From an uncultured Bacilli bacterium (GTDB lineage Bacteria > Bacillota_I > Bacilli_A > RF39 > UBA660): a DNA stretch of 64,000 bases. A program made the translations under genes and the position numbers. This document shows positions 1-8,066 of this stretch, one piece after another; position 1 is the stretch's first letter, and each line of letters starts with the position of its first letter. The notes under the pieces are model-generated. The model was not told the DNA's origin. It did not search any database and saw only the letters and a list, made by a program, of their open reading frames with translations. Where the stretch lies: assembly GCA_944331895.1 (NCBI GenBank), contig CALVIX010000004.1:62001-126000 (forward strand), read 5' to 3'.

Positions 1-441
1 AATAGTATCTCATTGTTTCAACAATTATCGAAGAAAAATGCACCTCTTTGTATAGCGCATAGAAGAATTTATAAAAACCAAACTTTATCTGATTTTTATA
101 ATCCGTTGAATTTTATTATCGATTTTCGTATTAGAGATACGAGTGAATATTTTAAAATGCGTTTTTTTGAGGGTGTTTTTGTAATAGATGAAATAGAGTC
201 TTATTTGAAAAAGGCAAATTTATCGGAAGAGGAATTACAGTTGTTTTTTTGCCGAATGATGTTTCCGACTTATTATTTTGATTTATATGAAAAAATTATA
301 TCAAGAGAGATTGCAGAGAAAGCTCTTTTAGATATTATCGATCGTATTGCAGAATACGAATCGTTTTTAAGAACTTTATACGTTATGATTTCAAAAATAA
401 CTTCTTTGCCAGATATAGAATGGATAAATAAAAAAATGTAA
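1..441 (+). CDS. YutH-like spore coat kinase-family protein, C-terminal part
   Basis: The reading frame is open to the left edge of the window, so only the C-terminal ~147 residues are present; the TTG at 13 is internal. The text resembles the end of B. subtilis YutH as I remember it, a CotS/aminoglycoside-phosphotransferase-fold spore protein: an AHRR segment, an FIIDFRIRDTSEY segment in place of the usual Asp-containing loop, then a FFEG helix, an RMMFPTYYFDLYE segment and a terminal LPDIEWI. The family is linked to spore coat; its substrate is unknown. The gene converges on a NifU-like gene and shares its hairpin. An alternative is another APH-fold kinase. Family assignment is from remembered sequence and is moderate. 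Confidence 0.55.
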   Translation, partial: NSISLFQQLSKKNAPLCIAHRRIYKNQTLSDFYNPLNFIIDFRIRDTSEYFKMRFFEGVFVIDEIESYLKKANLSEEELQLFFCRMMFPTYYFDLYEKIISREIAEKALLDIIDRIAEYESFLRTLYVMISKITSLPDIEWINKKM

Positions 442-459
442 GATTAAGATCTTACATTT
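434..459. terminator. Hairpin between convergent genes
   Basis: An 11-bp perfect inverted repeat (434-444 and 449-459, loop TAAG) covers the stop codons of both convergent genes. On the minus strand it is followed by a long T run, so it should end the NifU-like transcript well; the plus-strand side lacks a T run. Confidence 0.75.
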
Positions 460-677
460 ACAACTTCTTTGATTTCTGGGATTTCTTCTTTGAGTGCGAA
501 TTCTATTCCATCTTTCAATGTATAATCTAGCATTTCACAATTAGAACAAGCTCCAGTCATTTGTATATATACAATTTGGTCTTGGTATTTGATAAATTCG
601 ATATTTCCACCTTCTGATATTAAAAAAGGTCTTAATTGATCCAAGACGGACATGATTTTCTTTTCTGTTTCTGACAT
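444..677 (-). CDS. NifU C-terminal-domain Fe-S scaffold protein (YutI-like)
   Basis: A 76-residue protein consisting only of the NifU C-terminal domain: helix, a GGNIEF strand and the CxxC motif in GACSNCEML that holds a transferable Fe-S cluster at a dimer interface in this family. It likely works as a cytoplasmic carrier delivering clusters from the SUF system to target enzymes. I chose the ATG at 677 because AAAGGTG lies 7 nt before it; the in-frame GTG/ATG codons at 686 and 683 fall on or beside that ribosome site. In B. subtilis a homologue (yutI) lies in the same genome neighbourhood as yutH. Length matches stand-alone YutI proteins. Confidence 0.88.
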   Translation of the reverse strand: MSETEKKIMSVLDQLRPFLISEGGNIEFIKYQDQIVYIQMTGACSNCEMLDYTLKDGIEFALKEEIPEIKEVVNVRS

Positions 678-730
678 ATTCATCACCTTTACAAATTATA
701 CAATACATTTTTAAATTAGTAAACAACCTT

Positions 731-760
731 TTGCATTTCTATAATTATCTATGCTATAAT
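731..760 (+). promoter_or_regulatory. Sigma-A-type promoter of the S1-domain gene
   Basis: TTGCAT (731-736), an 18-nt spacer and TATAAT (755-760) preceded by TGC, an extended -10. Transcription would start about 15 nt before the start codon. Confidence 0.65.
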
Positions 761-778
761 AAACAAAGAGGTGGGGCC

Positions 779-1162
779 ATGGCAAATTATAAGAAAGGGA
801 ATATAGTAACAGGAACAGTAACGGGAATAGAGTCTTACGGTGTATTTGTTTCGTTTGATGAATATTATAGTGGACTGATTCATATTTCAGAAATTTCTCA
901 TGGTTTCGTTAAGGATATTCACGATTATGTAAAAGTCGGAGACGTGATTAAAGTGGAAATATTAGAAGTCGATGAAGAGACTTCACATTTGAAATTGAGT
1001 ATTAAGAATATTGGTATTGAAAAACCAAGACCAAGTCGCAGAAAGAAGAGAAAGATAGAAGAGACTCCGTCTGGGTTTCACACATTGGCACAGAAATTAC
1101 CATATTGGATTAAAGAAAATTTAAAAAAACAGGAAAATGGAATAAATTCTATTGACAAATAA
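779..1162 (+). CDS. S1 RNA-binding-domain protein, general stress protein 13 family (YugI/CvfD)
   Basis: A 127-residue protein with one S1 OB-fold domain at residues ~5-75 (GTVTGIESYGVFVSF, then GLIHISEI and VKVGDVIKVEILEVD) and a basic, low-complexity tail (RPSRRKKRK). Known members of this family (YugI/GSP13, CvfD) bind RNA or 30S subunits and modulate translation under stress. The ATG at 779 has AGAGGTGGGG just upstream; the TTG at 731 is part of the promoter. It is monocistronic and ends where the promoter of the tRNA cluster begins. The fold is certain; the exact regulatory role is inferred from the family. Confidence 0.88.
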   Translation: MANYKKGNIVTGTVTGIESYGVFVSFDEYYSGLIHISEISHGFVKDIHDYVKVGDVIKVEILEVDEETSHLKLSIKNIGIEKPRPSRRKKRKIEETPSGFHTLAQKLPYWIKENLKKQENGINSIDK

Positions 1163-1180
1163 ATATATAAATGTTATATT
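1152..1180 (+). promoter_or_regulatory. Promoter of first tRNA cluster
   Basis: Consensus TTGACA (1152-1157), 17-nt spacer, TATATT (1175-1180); it overlaps the stop codon of the S1-domain gene and lies about 20 nt before tRNA-Val. Confidence 0.8.
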
Positions 1181-1201
1181 TAATTACGTCCAGTGGTTTA
1201 C

Positions 1202-1278
1202 GGGCGCTTAGCTCAGTTGGTTAGAGCACCTGCCTTACAAGCAGGGGGTCATAGGTTCGAGTCCTATAGCGCCCACCA
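1202..1278 (+). tRNA. tRNA-Val (UAC)
   Basis: Full cloverleaf with acceptor GGGCGCT/AGCGCCC, anticodon loop CTTACAA (anticodon TAC), T-loop GGTTCGAGTCC and an encoded CCA end. First gene of a five-tRNA run. Confidence 0.97.
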
Positions 1279-1287
1279 TATTTTTTT

Positions 1288-1363
<76 letters not shown>

Positions 1364-1368
1364 TCGAT

Positions 1369-1452
1369 GGGGGGATAGCGAAGTGGTCAAACGCGGCAGA
1401 CTGTAAATCTGTTCCTTCGGGTTCAAAGGTTCAAATCCTTTTCCCCCCACCA
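1369..1452 (+). tRNA. tRNA-Tyr (GUA)
   Basis: Class II tRNA with a long variable arm; acceptor GGGGGGA/TCCCCCC, anticodon loop CTGTAAA (GTA), encoded CCA. Confidence 0.96.
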
Positions 1453-1479
1453 CTGATTATGACCAGTTTTACATAAATT

Positions 1480-1554
1480 TGCCTCGTAGCCAAGCGGTAA
1501 GGCACCACACTTTGACTGTGGCATTCGCTAGTTCGAGTCTAGCCGAGGCAGCCA
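1480..1554 (+). tRNA. tRNA-Gln (UUG)
   Basis: The acceptor starts at T1480 so that T-A closes a 7-bp stem (TGCCTCG/CGAGGCA) with G as discriminator, typical of bacterial tRNA-Gln; anticodon loop CTTTGAC (TTG); encoded CCA. Confidence 0.95.
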
Positions 1555-1561
1555 TGATTAT

Positions 1562-1637
1562 GTTCCGCTAGCTCAGTAGGTAGAGCATTTGACTTTTAAT
1601 CAAAGGGTCCGGAGTTCGAATCTCCGGCGGGACACCA
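1562..1637 (+). tRNA. tRNA-Lys (UUU)
   Basis: Acceptor GTTCCGC/GCGGGAC, anticodon loop CTTTTAA (TTT), encoded CCA. Last tRNA before a terminator. Confidence 0.96.
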
Positions 1638-1647
1638 TTTGAATATT

Positions 1648-1670
1648 ACAAATCCTTTGGATTTGTTTTA
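1648..1670 (+). terminator. Terminator of first tRNA run
   Basis: ACAAATCC-TTT-GGATTTGT hairpin followed by a T-rich tail; it separates tRNA-Lys from the promoter of the next tRNA run. Confidence 0.75.
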
Positions 1671-1736
1671 TTTTAACTATCATGTGTATAAAACAGGTCA
1701 GAAATTCATAGAATTAAAAAAAACCTATAAAAAGGC

Positions 1737-1765
1737 TTGCAAAAATAGGATAGTTATTGTATAAT
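1737..1765 (+). promoter_or_regulatory. Promoter of second tRNA run
   Basis: TTGCAA (1737-1742), 17-nt spacer, TATAAT (1760-1765), about 35 nt before tRNA-Leu. The 130 nt from tRNA-Lys to tRNA-Leu hold only this promoter and the preceding terminator. Confidence 0.75.
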
Positions 1766-1799
1766 TTAAATTGTCTGATTTATATCAGGTCATTGTGTT

Positions 1800-1888
1800 G
1801 CCTGAGTGGCGGAATAGGTAGACGCACAGGACTTAAAATCCTGCGAGGGTTATACCTCATGCCGGTTCAAGTCCGGCCTTAGGCACCA
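1800..1888 (+). tRNA. tRNA-Leu (UAA)
   Basis: Class II tRNA with a long variable arm; acceptor GCCTGAG/CTTAGGC, anticodon loop CTTAAAA (TAA), encoded CCA. Confidence 0.96.
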
Positions 1889-1891
1889 ACT

Positions 1892-1982
1892 GGAGAAATA
1901 CCCAAGTCTGGTTGAAGGGACCGGTCTTGAAAACCGGGAGGTCGGAAACGGCGCGGGGGTTCGAATCCCTCTTTCTCCGCCA
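1892..1982 (+). tRNA. tRNA-Ser (UGA)
   Basis: Class II tRNA, acceptor GGAGAAA/TTTCTCC, anticodon loop CTTGAAA (TGA), long variable arm, discriminator G and encoded CCA. Confidence 0.96.
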
Positions 1983-1997
1983 TTTATATTTTAATAT

Positions 1998-2074
<77 letters not shown>

Positions 2075-2076
2075 AT

Positions 2077-2152
2077 GGTCCCGTGGTGTAGCGGTTATCA
2101 CGTCTGCCTGTCACGCAGAAGATCGCGAGTTCGATTCTCGTCGGGACCGCCA
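2077..2152 (+). tRNA. tRNA-Asp (GUC)
   Basis: Acceptor GGTCCCG/CGGGACC, anticodon loop CTGTCAC (GTC), discriminator G, encoded CCA; 2 nt after tRNA-fMet. Confidence 0.97.
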
Positions 2153-2160
2153 TTTATTTT

Positions 2161-2236
2161 GGCTCTGTAGCTCAGTCGGTAGAGCAAGGGACTGAAAATC
2201 CCTGTGTCGATGGTTCGATTCCATTCGGAGCCACCA
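2161..2236 (+). tRNA. tRNA-Phe (GAA)
   Basis: Acceptor GGCTCTG/CGGAGCC, anticodon loop CTGAAAA (GAA), encoded CCA. Last gene of the second run. Confidence 0.97.
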
Positions 2237-2267
2237 TCTTAATGTGAATATATAACACATAAAGGAG

Positions 2268-2291
2268 TAATACATTTTGTATTATTTTTTT
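2268..2291 (+). terminator. Terminator of second tRNA run
   Basis: TAATACA-TTT-TGTATTA hairpin followed by eight T residues. Confidence 0.75.
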
Positions 2292-2362
2292 TATTTTCTC
2301 TTTTTTTGTTAGCTAAAATATGTTATTATTATATATAGGATAAAATAGAAAGGGGAACTTAT

Positions 2363-3511
2363 ATGGAAGAATCAAAACAAACAAATCCTTCAAATGATCA
2401 AGCAAAAGAACAAAATGAAACTGTTTTTGGAGGTTTTAAAATTGCAGAGGATCAAGGATCTGGGGAAACGACATCGAAAGAGAGTAAACCGGAAGAACCA
2501 GAAGTAGCAAAACAATCTGAAGTAGTTGAAACACCAACAGAAAAAGAACCGGTTCCAGCAGAAGAGGCACCTGCACAGAATAAAAACGAGTCAGATACTA
2601 TGAATTTATTTGATGGTTTTCCTGTTGCCGATGATAATGATGAGGCATCAACTGATGCACCGACATCAACACCTGTAACAGAAGAAAAGCAAGATTCTAA
2701 TATACAATCCCCAACGAAAGAGGTAGTAGAACCAGAATCTCAAACTACTGTTCAAGAAAATCCAGTGTCAACAGAGGAAGAAAATCCTATTCCGCCAGTC
2801 AATGGTGCAGAGATGACACCTCCAACGGAGCCTTCTGATAACAATGATAATAACAAGGATCAAAATAATAATGAGAATACTGAGAAAAAAGGTGTGGATT
2901 TCTTCTTAATAGGGTTGTTTGTATTGCTGACAATTGTTATTTTTAATCTTCCTACAATTAGTAGTTATTTGAAGGGGGATAAGAAAAAAGCGACGCCAAC
3001 GCCAACACCAACAGCGACTCCGACTGCAACTCCAACACCAACGCCTATAGCTTATACAAAATTAACTTGTAATGCGGTTGGAGCAACTGATATTGCAACG
3101 GCAGGTGATAATTTGCCAGAACTTTATACTTATACATCAGGAGGTGTGATGAAGAGTACTTCACGTGTATTCTACTCTATTGATGGTAAGTTGAAACAAG
3201 TGGAAAATATTATTACGATAGACTATCAAACGGTAGATACGACAAATCAAGCTCAATTTGATCAACAGAAGCAACGTTGTGATACTTTAAGCGAAACGCC
3301 GATTAGTGTGAGTGGATATAAATATACATGCAAGCAAACAGGCAATAAGTTTGTTGAGACAGAAAAATTTGATTTAACGAAAACGGATCAAGGAGTTAGT
3401 GTTGTAAAAGATGGACAACAGACAGTTGTTTCTAGTGGATATTTATTGGATGACAATGTTAATACTATTCAAACAAGTATTACACAAAGTGGTACAATAA
3501 CTTGTAAATAA
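2363..3511 (+). CDS. Single-pass membrane protein with acidic cytoplasmic region and Thr-Pro linker
   Basis: A 382-residue protein of unknown function. Residues 1-177 are acidic, rich in Glu, Pro, Thr and Asn and probably disordered; two short hydrophobic islands (VFGGFKIAED and LFDGFPVADD) look like a repeated docking motif. One membrane helix spans ~180-200, followed by KGDKKK and a TPTP linker at ~210-228. The C-terminal ~155 residues form a predicted extracytoplasmic domain with four Cys (TCNA, QRCD, YTCKQ, ITCK) that could make two disulfides. The start has AAAGGGGAA upstream. The gene stands alone between tRNA runs with its own terminator. The topology is clear; no family is recognised. 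Confidence 0.8.
   Translation: MEESKQTNPSNDQAKEQNETVFGGFKIAEDQGSGETTSKESKPEEPEVAKQSEVVETPTEKEPVPAEEAPAQNKNESDTMNLFDGFPVADDNDEASTDAPTSTPVTEEKQDSNIQSPTKEVVEPESQTTVQENPVSTEEENPIPPVNGAEMTPPTEPSDNNDNNKDQNNNENTEKKGVDFFLIGLFVLLTIVIFNLPTISSYLKGDKKKATPTPTPTATPTATPTPTPIAYTKLTCNAVGATDIATAGDNLPELYTYTSGGVMKSTSRVFYSIDGKLKQVENIITIDYQTVDTTNQAQFDQQKQRCDTLSETPISVSGYKYTCKQTGNKFVETEKFDLTKTDQGVSVVKDGQQTVVSSGYLLDDNVNTIQTSITQSGTITCK
2992..3048 (+). repeat. Degenerate triplet/hexamer repeat encoding a (Thr-Pro)n/(Ala-Thr-Pro) linker
   Basis: Tandem ACNCCN-type units encode the TPTPTPTATPTATPTPTP segment just after the membrane helix. Synonymous positions vary, so this is an old protein-level repeat rather than a recent slippage tract. 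Confidence 0.7.
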
Positions 3512-3533
3512 ATACACTTCGGTGTATTTTTTC
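3511..3533 (+). terminator. Terminator
   Basis: AATACAC-TTCG-GTGTATT hairpin with a stable TTCG tetraloop and a T run, immediately after the stop codon. Confidence 0.85.
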
Positions 3534-3553
3534 TTTGAAATGGTAAAAATATA

Positions 3554-3582
3554 TTGCAAAATACAAAAAGTGGTGCTATAAT
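3554..3582 (+). promoter_or_regulatory. Promoter of third tRNA run
   Basis: TTGCAA (3554-3559), 17-nt spacer, TATAAT (3577-3582) with extended TGC. About 65 nt of leader precede tRNA-Arg. Confidence 0.75.
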
Positions 3583-3649
3583 GTATGTTGTAATTGCCGA
3601 TAAATGCATATTTATCTCAGTTATCTCATATTTATGAATATGAAAGAGT

Positions 3650-3726
3650 GCGCCCTTAGCTCAATTGGATAGAGCGTTAGACTACGGATCTAAAGGTTAG
3701 GGGTTCGACTCCCTTAGGGCGCACCA
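3650..3726 (+). tRNA. tRNA-Arg (ACG)
   Basis: Acceptor GCGCCCT/AGGGCGC, anticodon loop CTACGGA (ACG, whose first base is normally deaminated to inosine by TadA), encoded CCA. Confidence 0.96.
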
Positions 3727-3729
3727 TCT

Positions 3730-3806
3730 CGGGAAATAGCACAATTTGGTAGTGCACTTGGTTTGGGACCAAGGGGTTGCAGGTTCAAATCCTGTTTTCC
3801 CGACCA
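3730..3806 (+). tRNA. tRNA-Pro (UGG)
   Basis: Acceptor CGGGAAA/TTTCCCG, anticodon loop TTTGGGA (TGG), encoded CCA. Closely similar to the tRNA-Pro that follows. Confidence 0.96.
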
Positions 3807-3814
3807 TTTGAAAT

Positions 3815-3843
3815 AAAAGCCTTGAATATCAAGGCTTTTCTCA
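3815..3843 (+). terminator. Terminator lying between the two tRNA-Pro genes
   Basis: Ten-bp perfect stem (3815-3824 and 3830-3839, loop AATAT) followed by a short T-rich tail. It would separate or attenuate expression of the downstream tRNA-Pro. Confidence 0.75.
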
Positions 3844-3853
3844 TATATTTTAT

Positions 3854-3930
3854 CGGGAAGTAGCACAGCTTGGTAGTGCACTTGGTTCGGGACCAAGAGG
3901 TCGCAGGTTCAAATCCTGTCTTCCCGACCA
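3854..3930 (+). tRNA. tRNA-Pro (CGG)
   Basis: Acceptor CGGGAAG/CTTCCCG, anticodon loop TTCGGGA (CGG), encoded CCA. It differs from the UGG copy at only a handful of positions, including compensating acceptor-stem changes. Confidence 0.96.
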
Positions 3931-4041
3931 TTTTGTATGTCGATCATCGGGTAGATGATATATATAAAGTCCATATAGTTTGGATTTTTTTGTTTGATTT
4001 AAAAAAACATGATATACTAAATGTGTAAGTAGGGTGGAATT

Positions 4042-4470
4042 ATGAAGAGAGTTGTATGTTTGATCGGAATTGCTATGCTACTTTGTGGATGCGAGCAGGA
4101 AAAGGTCTTAATTTGTACAAAAAATAGTAGTTCATATGGTGTAGAAATTCAAGAGAAAATTGAAGTAATATTTAATGAATATAAAGTAGACAAGACAGTT
4201 CTAGATATTAAAAGTACGATTGCTGTAGAACACCAAGACCAGATACAGGCATATATGAATCAATTTTTAACGTTATATGAAAAATATAGGAAAGAACCAG
4301 GGGTTGAGACTGATGTGACACAAGAAGAAAATATAGTACATTTTAAGATGTCGATCAATCCACGACAATCGAGTGAGAAGATTACAGGAGTTCCACAGAC
4401 TGCCGATTTAGAAGAGACGAAACAATATTTTAAAAGAGAAGGGTATCAATGTAAAGAAAACGAGGCTTAG
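4042..4470 (+). CDS. Small predicted lipoprotein, unknown function
   Basis: A 142-residue protein with a short lipoprotein signal (MKR, hydrophobic core, LLCGC lipobox; lipidated Cys at ~17). The mature part starts with a Cys in VLICTKN and ends in a KREGYQCK segment, so two Cys could form a disulfide. The pattern loosely recalls DUF1307/YehR-like lipoproteins, but I cannot assign it. The start ATG is preceded by AGGGTGG. Its stop codon overlaps the stop of the convergent gene by a few bases. Confidence 0.75.
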   Translation: MKRVVCLIGIAMLLCGCEQEKVLICTKNSSSYGVEIQEKIEVIFNEYKVDKTVLDIKSTIAVEHQDQIQAYMNQFLTLYEKYRKEPGVETDVTQEENIVHFKMSINPRQSSEKITGVPQTADLEETKQYFKREGYQCKENEA

Positions 4471-4486
4471 GAATGAGCCTTGTTTT
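4457..4486 (+). terminator. Terminator overlapping two convergent stop codons
   Basis: AAAACGAGGCT (4457-4467) pairs with AGCCTTGTTTT (4476-4486), with a T-rich continuation. It lies inside the 3' ends of both genes. Confidence 0.65.
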
Positions 4487-5375
4487 GTTGTTGTTTGTTG
4501 AGTCGTACTTTTTTTAAAATGTGATAAGCGATGATTTCCATGAAGCTAGTTCCAATCATGATCCCAGCGATTATAAGCATAGATAGAGAGATGGAGGAAA
4601 AGATGATATTGCTAAACTGAATCATTAAACTATATTCTGCCGATAGAAAGATATCTGACATTCCTGGCAAAAGACATCCAATTGCTATGATTACAATACT
4701 GGAACATAAGGTAGGAATTGCTTGAAATAACAGCCATTTTTGGTGTTGCCATTTTAATGGAATTAAAATGATGGCAAATCCGATCGTCAATAATAGAAAA
4801 ACATTTTTTAAGTGATCGCTAGAAATTGTCTGGACATTTTCGATTAGCTTTTGATCCAAGTGAGTTATAATTTGTTCTGAAGTTGGTATAGAATCGATTA
4901 TTTTCTGTGAGTAAGACTTTGCGAGAGATACAAATTTTTCTTTTTGAGATGTTGTTAATGATTGTCCACTATTTTGTGCGAAGGTATCTACGTTATCTTC
5001 GATGAGCTGATCTAATTCTTGTTTGGTAATTGGATCATAGGCTTTTCCATTGACAACATGCTCGATTGTCTGTCCGATAATCGTTCCGAAGAAATTTTTG
5101 ATTTCTGTTGAATTTAAAGCGCTATCTACAAATTCTTTTGGGATATTGTTTTCTTCTGCAGCTAGATAAATCTCATCGATCGTGTCGCTAAAGATGGGAG
5201 ATGTGACTGTACCATTTTCTCCAGTAGTCGTAATTGTCATTCTTTGAATAGAGTTTTGTATATAACTTGATTTTAAAGATGTATTGGTTTGAAATAATAC
5301 GACGGTTATAATACAACTCAGGAATAGCAAAATTGAGATAAGTACGGATATCAATTGGTTCAACATATGTTTCAT
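4467..5375 (-). CDS. Multi-pass membrane protein with large extracytoplasmic loop, unknown
   Basis: A 302-residue protein. One N-terminal membrane helix (~8-30) is followed by a ~150-residue polar, Ser/Thr/Asn-rich segment predicted outside the membrane, then three to four helices between ~185 and 285 and a basic C-terminal tail (KKVRLNKQQQN). The start ATG at 5375 has GGAAGGTGA upstream. The gene is single and convergent with the lipoprotein gene. I do not recognise the family; the topology (sensor-like loop, small helix bundle) is all that can be supported. Confidence 0.75.
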   Translation of the reverse strand: MKHMLNQLISVLISILLFLSCIITVVLFQTNTSLKSSYIQNSIQRMTITTTGENGTVTSPIFSDTIDEIYLAAEENNIPKEFVDSALNSTEIKNFFGTIIGQTIEHVVNGKAYDPITKQELDQLIEDNVDTFAQNSGQSLTTSQKEKFVSLAKSYSQKIIDSIPTSEQIITHLDQKLIENVQTISSDHLKNVFLLLTIGFAIILIPLKWQHQKWLLFQAIPTLCSSIVIIAIGCLLPGMSDIFLSAEYSLMIQFSNIIFSSISLSMLIIAGIMIGTSFMEIIAYHILKKVRLNKQQQNKAHS

Positions 5376-5488
5376 AAAGTCACCTTCCTATCAATATTAT
5401 AATGGTTATTTTCTATTTTCGCAAATTGTAGAGGGATGGAAAATTAAGCTATTTTATTGTATAATATCCTATAGAAAGTTGGGGAAAA

Positions 5489-8002
5489 ATGAAAAGAAAG
5501 CAAGATGTTATTTATCAGTTTTTATTGATCTTTTTTGTATTATTTCTATTCTGGATAGTAGTGGATAGCAATGTTTTATTCGGATCGAAAACAGATTGGA
5601 TTAGTCAACATATTGTGATACCTGAATATTTGAGGACTCTTTTTTACGATACGGGAGAATTATTTCCTAATTTCGCACCTCATATTGGTGCAGGACAAAA
5701 TATATATGTGCTTTCTTATTATGGACTATTAAATCCTATTATTATGCTTTCGTATCTTTTCCCACAAGTATCGATGGTAGATTATATGATTACCAGTAAC
5801 TATGTTTTATTTTTATGTACGGGATTACTTTTTTATCATTTTATAAGGAGTCATAAAAAATCACCCAATGTTTCATTTTTGACAACGCTTTTGATAATAC
5901 TTAGCAGTTGCCTTTTGTTTCAGTTTCACAGGCAGTTCATGTTTGTCAACTATATGCCTTTTTTGGTTTTGGGACTTATCGGAATTGACTATTATTTTAA
6001 GACAAATAAAAAGTGGATCTATATGTTGGCCACATTTATGATGATTATGATGAGTTATTACTATAGTGTGACTGGAATTTTTGTCATGATTATCTATGGT
6101 ATTTATCAATATATTCATATTCATGATAAGATAACAGTGAAAAAATTTTTGAAAGATGGTATTGTTTTTTTTATTCCTATCGTAGTAGCTATTTTCATAT
6201 CTGGCATTTTATTGCTCCCGACAGCTTATACTATTTTGAATGGACGGACAGATGAGGCTACATCTATCCAATTAGTTTCTTTATTTATTCCTGATTTAAA
6301 TTTAGACGGATTACTTTATGGAAGTTATAGTCTTGGTTTTACAAGCATTATTTTATTTGCACTAATTGAAAATTTATATTCTAAAAAAAGAGAGAATAAA
6401 TGGTTATCAATAACCGTAATATGTGTACTCGTTTTTCCAATTTTTATCTATTTACTAAATGGAACGCTCTATGTAAGGGATAAGATATTACTTCCTTTTT
6501 TACCGCTGATGGGAATTTTATTAGCAGATTTTTTAGAGAAGTTTAAAAATAAAGAATTACATCTAAAAACATTATATATTGTCACTGCTATGATTGTTCT
6601 GCTTGCACTGATACAAAACGAACAAGAGACATTTTTCTATATCGATATTGTAATGATGTGGATCGTTCTTTTTATCGGAAGTAAGATTGGTTATCGAAGA
6701 ATATGTTTAGGGACGATTATGTTAGTGGCATTTACAAATTTTATTATGGTGAATGCTAGTGAACAGTATGTTACAAAAGAAGAGTATAATACTTATTTCT
6801 CAGAGGAAAAGCAAGTGTTGATAGATGAAGTTTTAGAAAAAGAAGATAAAATTGTAAGAAGCAATCAACTGGATGATACACTATATACGATCAATAAAAT
6901 ATATCGTAATAATTATTATCAAACGTCTATCTATTCTTCCACGTATAATGCGGATTATCGTAATTTTTATGATTCTGTTTTTGGTCATCCATTAGTACAT
7001 CGTAATAGTTTGATTACATCACAGACAAATAATATTTTATATCAGATGTTTATGGGAGTTCAGTATGTCACAACGGAAAGAAAAGCACCCGTTGGTTATC
7101 GTAAAATAGCTGGAGAAGAAGGAGAAGCTTCTATATATGAAAATAAGAATGTTTTACCAATTGGATATGTATCTTATCAGACTTTAAATGAGAAAGTGTT
7201 TGATACAATTGCTTTTCCATATAAAGATGAGGTGTTGTTAAATCAAACAGTAACGAAAGATAGTGATAATGATCAGTATGAAACGCACATCAAAGAAATT
7301 GATTTACAGACAACTCCAAAGTATATTGAAAGTGGTATCGATTTTAGGAAAACGGAACAGGGGTATCATATAGATGTATCAGAGACGAGTGTGATGCAGT
7401 TAAAACTAGATCATTCGTTGAAAAATAAAATTTTGATTATTACATTCGATATAAAAAATCAACCGAGCTGTAGTGAAGGAGATCTTCGCATAACGATCAA
7501 TCAAGTTAGAAATAAATTGACGTGCTCTGATTGGCTTTATCAAAATTATAACAATACATTCAAATATGTGATTTCTTCGTCAACCGCAACCGCAACTCTT
7601 ACGATTGGTTTTGATCCAAGTAGTTATGATTTGGAAAATATTCATGTATATGAATTAGATTATAATGATATAAAAGATGTAAAAAAATCAAAGGATGAAT
7701 GGAAATTAGACAAAAATGCATCAAAAGGTAATATTTTAACAGGGAAAGTGACAGCTAAAAAAGAGGGTTATTTTACAACAAGTATTCCATATGACGAAGG
7801 GTTTACGGTACTTGTAGATGGACAAGAAGTGGAATATGGAAAAGTTAATAAAGGATTTGTTGGTTTTCCAATTGAAAAAGGGACGCACACAGTTACGCTA
7901 AAGTATCAATCTCCGTGGTTTCAGACTGGGGTATTCTTAAGTGGATTTGGAGTTTTATGTGCGCTTATGATTATCGTATTCGATTTGAAAAAGAGCAATT
8001 AG
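5489..8002 (+). CDS. YfhO-family multi-pass membrane protein (GT-C-like glycosyltransferase)
   Basis: An 837-residue protein with about a dozen membrane helices in the first ~415 residues, a long extracytoplasmic domain, and a final helix at ~810-830, as in YfhO proteins. Early signature segments are GAGQNIYVLSYYGLLNP and LFLCTGLLFYHF; late ones are GYFTTSIPYDEGF with VDGQEV and EKGTHTVTLKY. In B. subtilis YfhO works with the lipid-linked sugar transferase CsbB to glycosylate lipoteichoic acid on the outer membrane face. No CsbB-like gene is adjacent here, but envelope genes follow. ATG at 5489 has a weak upstream site (AGTTGGGG). Family confidence is high; the glycan acceptor is inferred. 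Confidence 0.85.
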   Translation: MKRKQDVIYQFLLIFFVLFLFWIVVDSNVLFGSKTDWISQHIVIPEYLRTLFYDTGELFPNFAPHIGAGQNIYVLSYYGLLNPIIMLSYLFPQVSMVDYMITSNYVLFLCTGLLFYHFIRSHKKSPNVSFLTTLLIILSSCLLFQFHRQFMFVNYMPFLVLGLIGIDYYFKTNKKWIYMLATFMMIMMSYYYSVTGIFVMIIYGIYQYIHIHDKITVKKFLKDGIVFFIPIVVAIFISGILLLPTAYTILNGRTDEATSIQLVSLFIPDLNLDGLLYGSYSLGFTSIILFALIENLYSKKRENKWLSITVICVLVFPIFIYLLNGTLYVRDKILLPFLPLMGILLADFLEKFKNKELHLKTLYIVTAMIVLLALIQNEQETFFYIDIVMMWIVLFIGSKIGYRRICLGTIMLVAFTNFIMVNASEQYVTKEEYNTYFSEEKQVLIDEVLEKEDKIVRSNQLDDTLYTINKIYRNNYYQTSIYSSTYNADYRNFYDSVFGHPLVHRNSLITSQTNNILYQMFMGVQYVTTERKAPVGYRKIAGEEGEASIYENKNVLPIGYVSYQTLNEKVFDTIAFPYKDEVLLNQTVTKDSDNDQYETHIKEIDLQTTPKYIESGIDFRKTEQGYHIDVSETSVMQLKLDHSLKNKILIITFDIKNQPSCSEGDLRITINQVRNKLTCSDWLYQNYNNTFKYVISSSTATATLTIGFDPSSYDLENIHVYELDYNDIKDVKKSKDEWKLDKNASKGNILTGKVTAKKEGYFTTSIPYDEGFTVLVDGQEVEYGKVNKGFVGFPIEKGTHTVTLKYQSPWFQTGVFLSGFGVLCALMIIVFDLKKSN

Positions 8003-8016
8003 GTGGCTCTTTTTTT
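7988..8016 (+). terminator. Terminator of the YfhO-family gene
   Basis: AAAAAGAGC / GCTCTTTTT stem with a run of T, overlapping the last codons. Confidence 0.8.
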
Positions 8017-8066
8017 CATACATTGATCACAAAAGAAATAAAATAAAGTAGTAAGAAGGTTGATGT

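Noticed and set aside
2992-3048. Short tandem repeat considered as a phase-variation tract
   Set aside because: Units are multiples of three and synonymous positions vary, so slippage would not switch the frame.
3714-3896. Minus-strand open frame across the tRNA-Pro genes
   Set aside because: Same artefact: antisense to two tRNA genes, no ribosome site.
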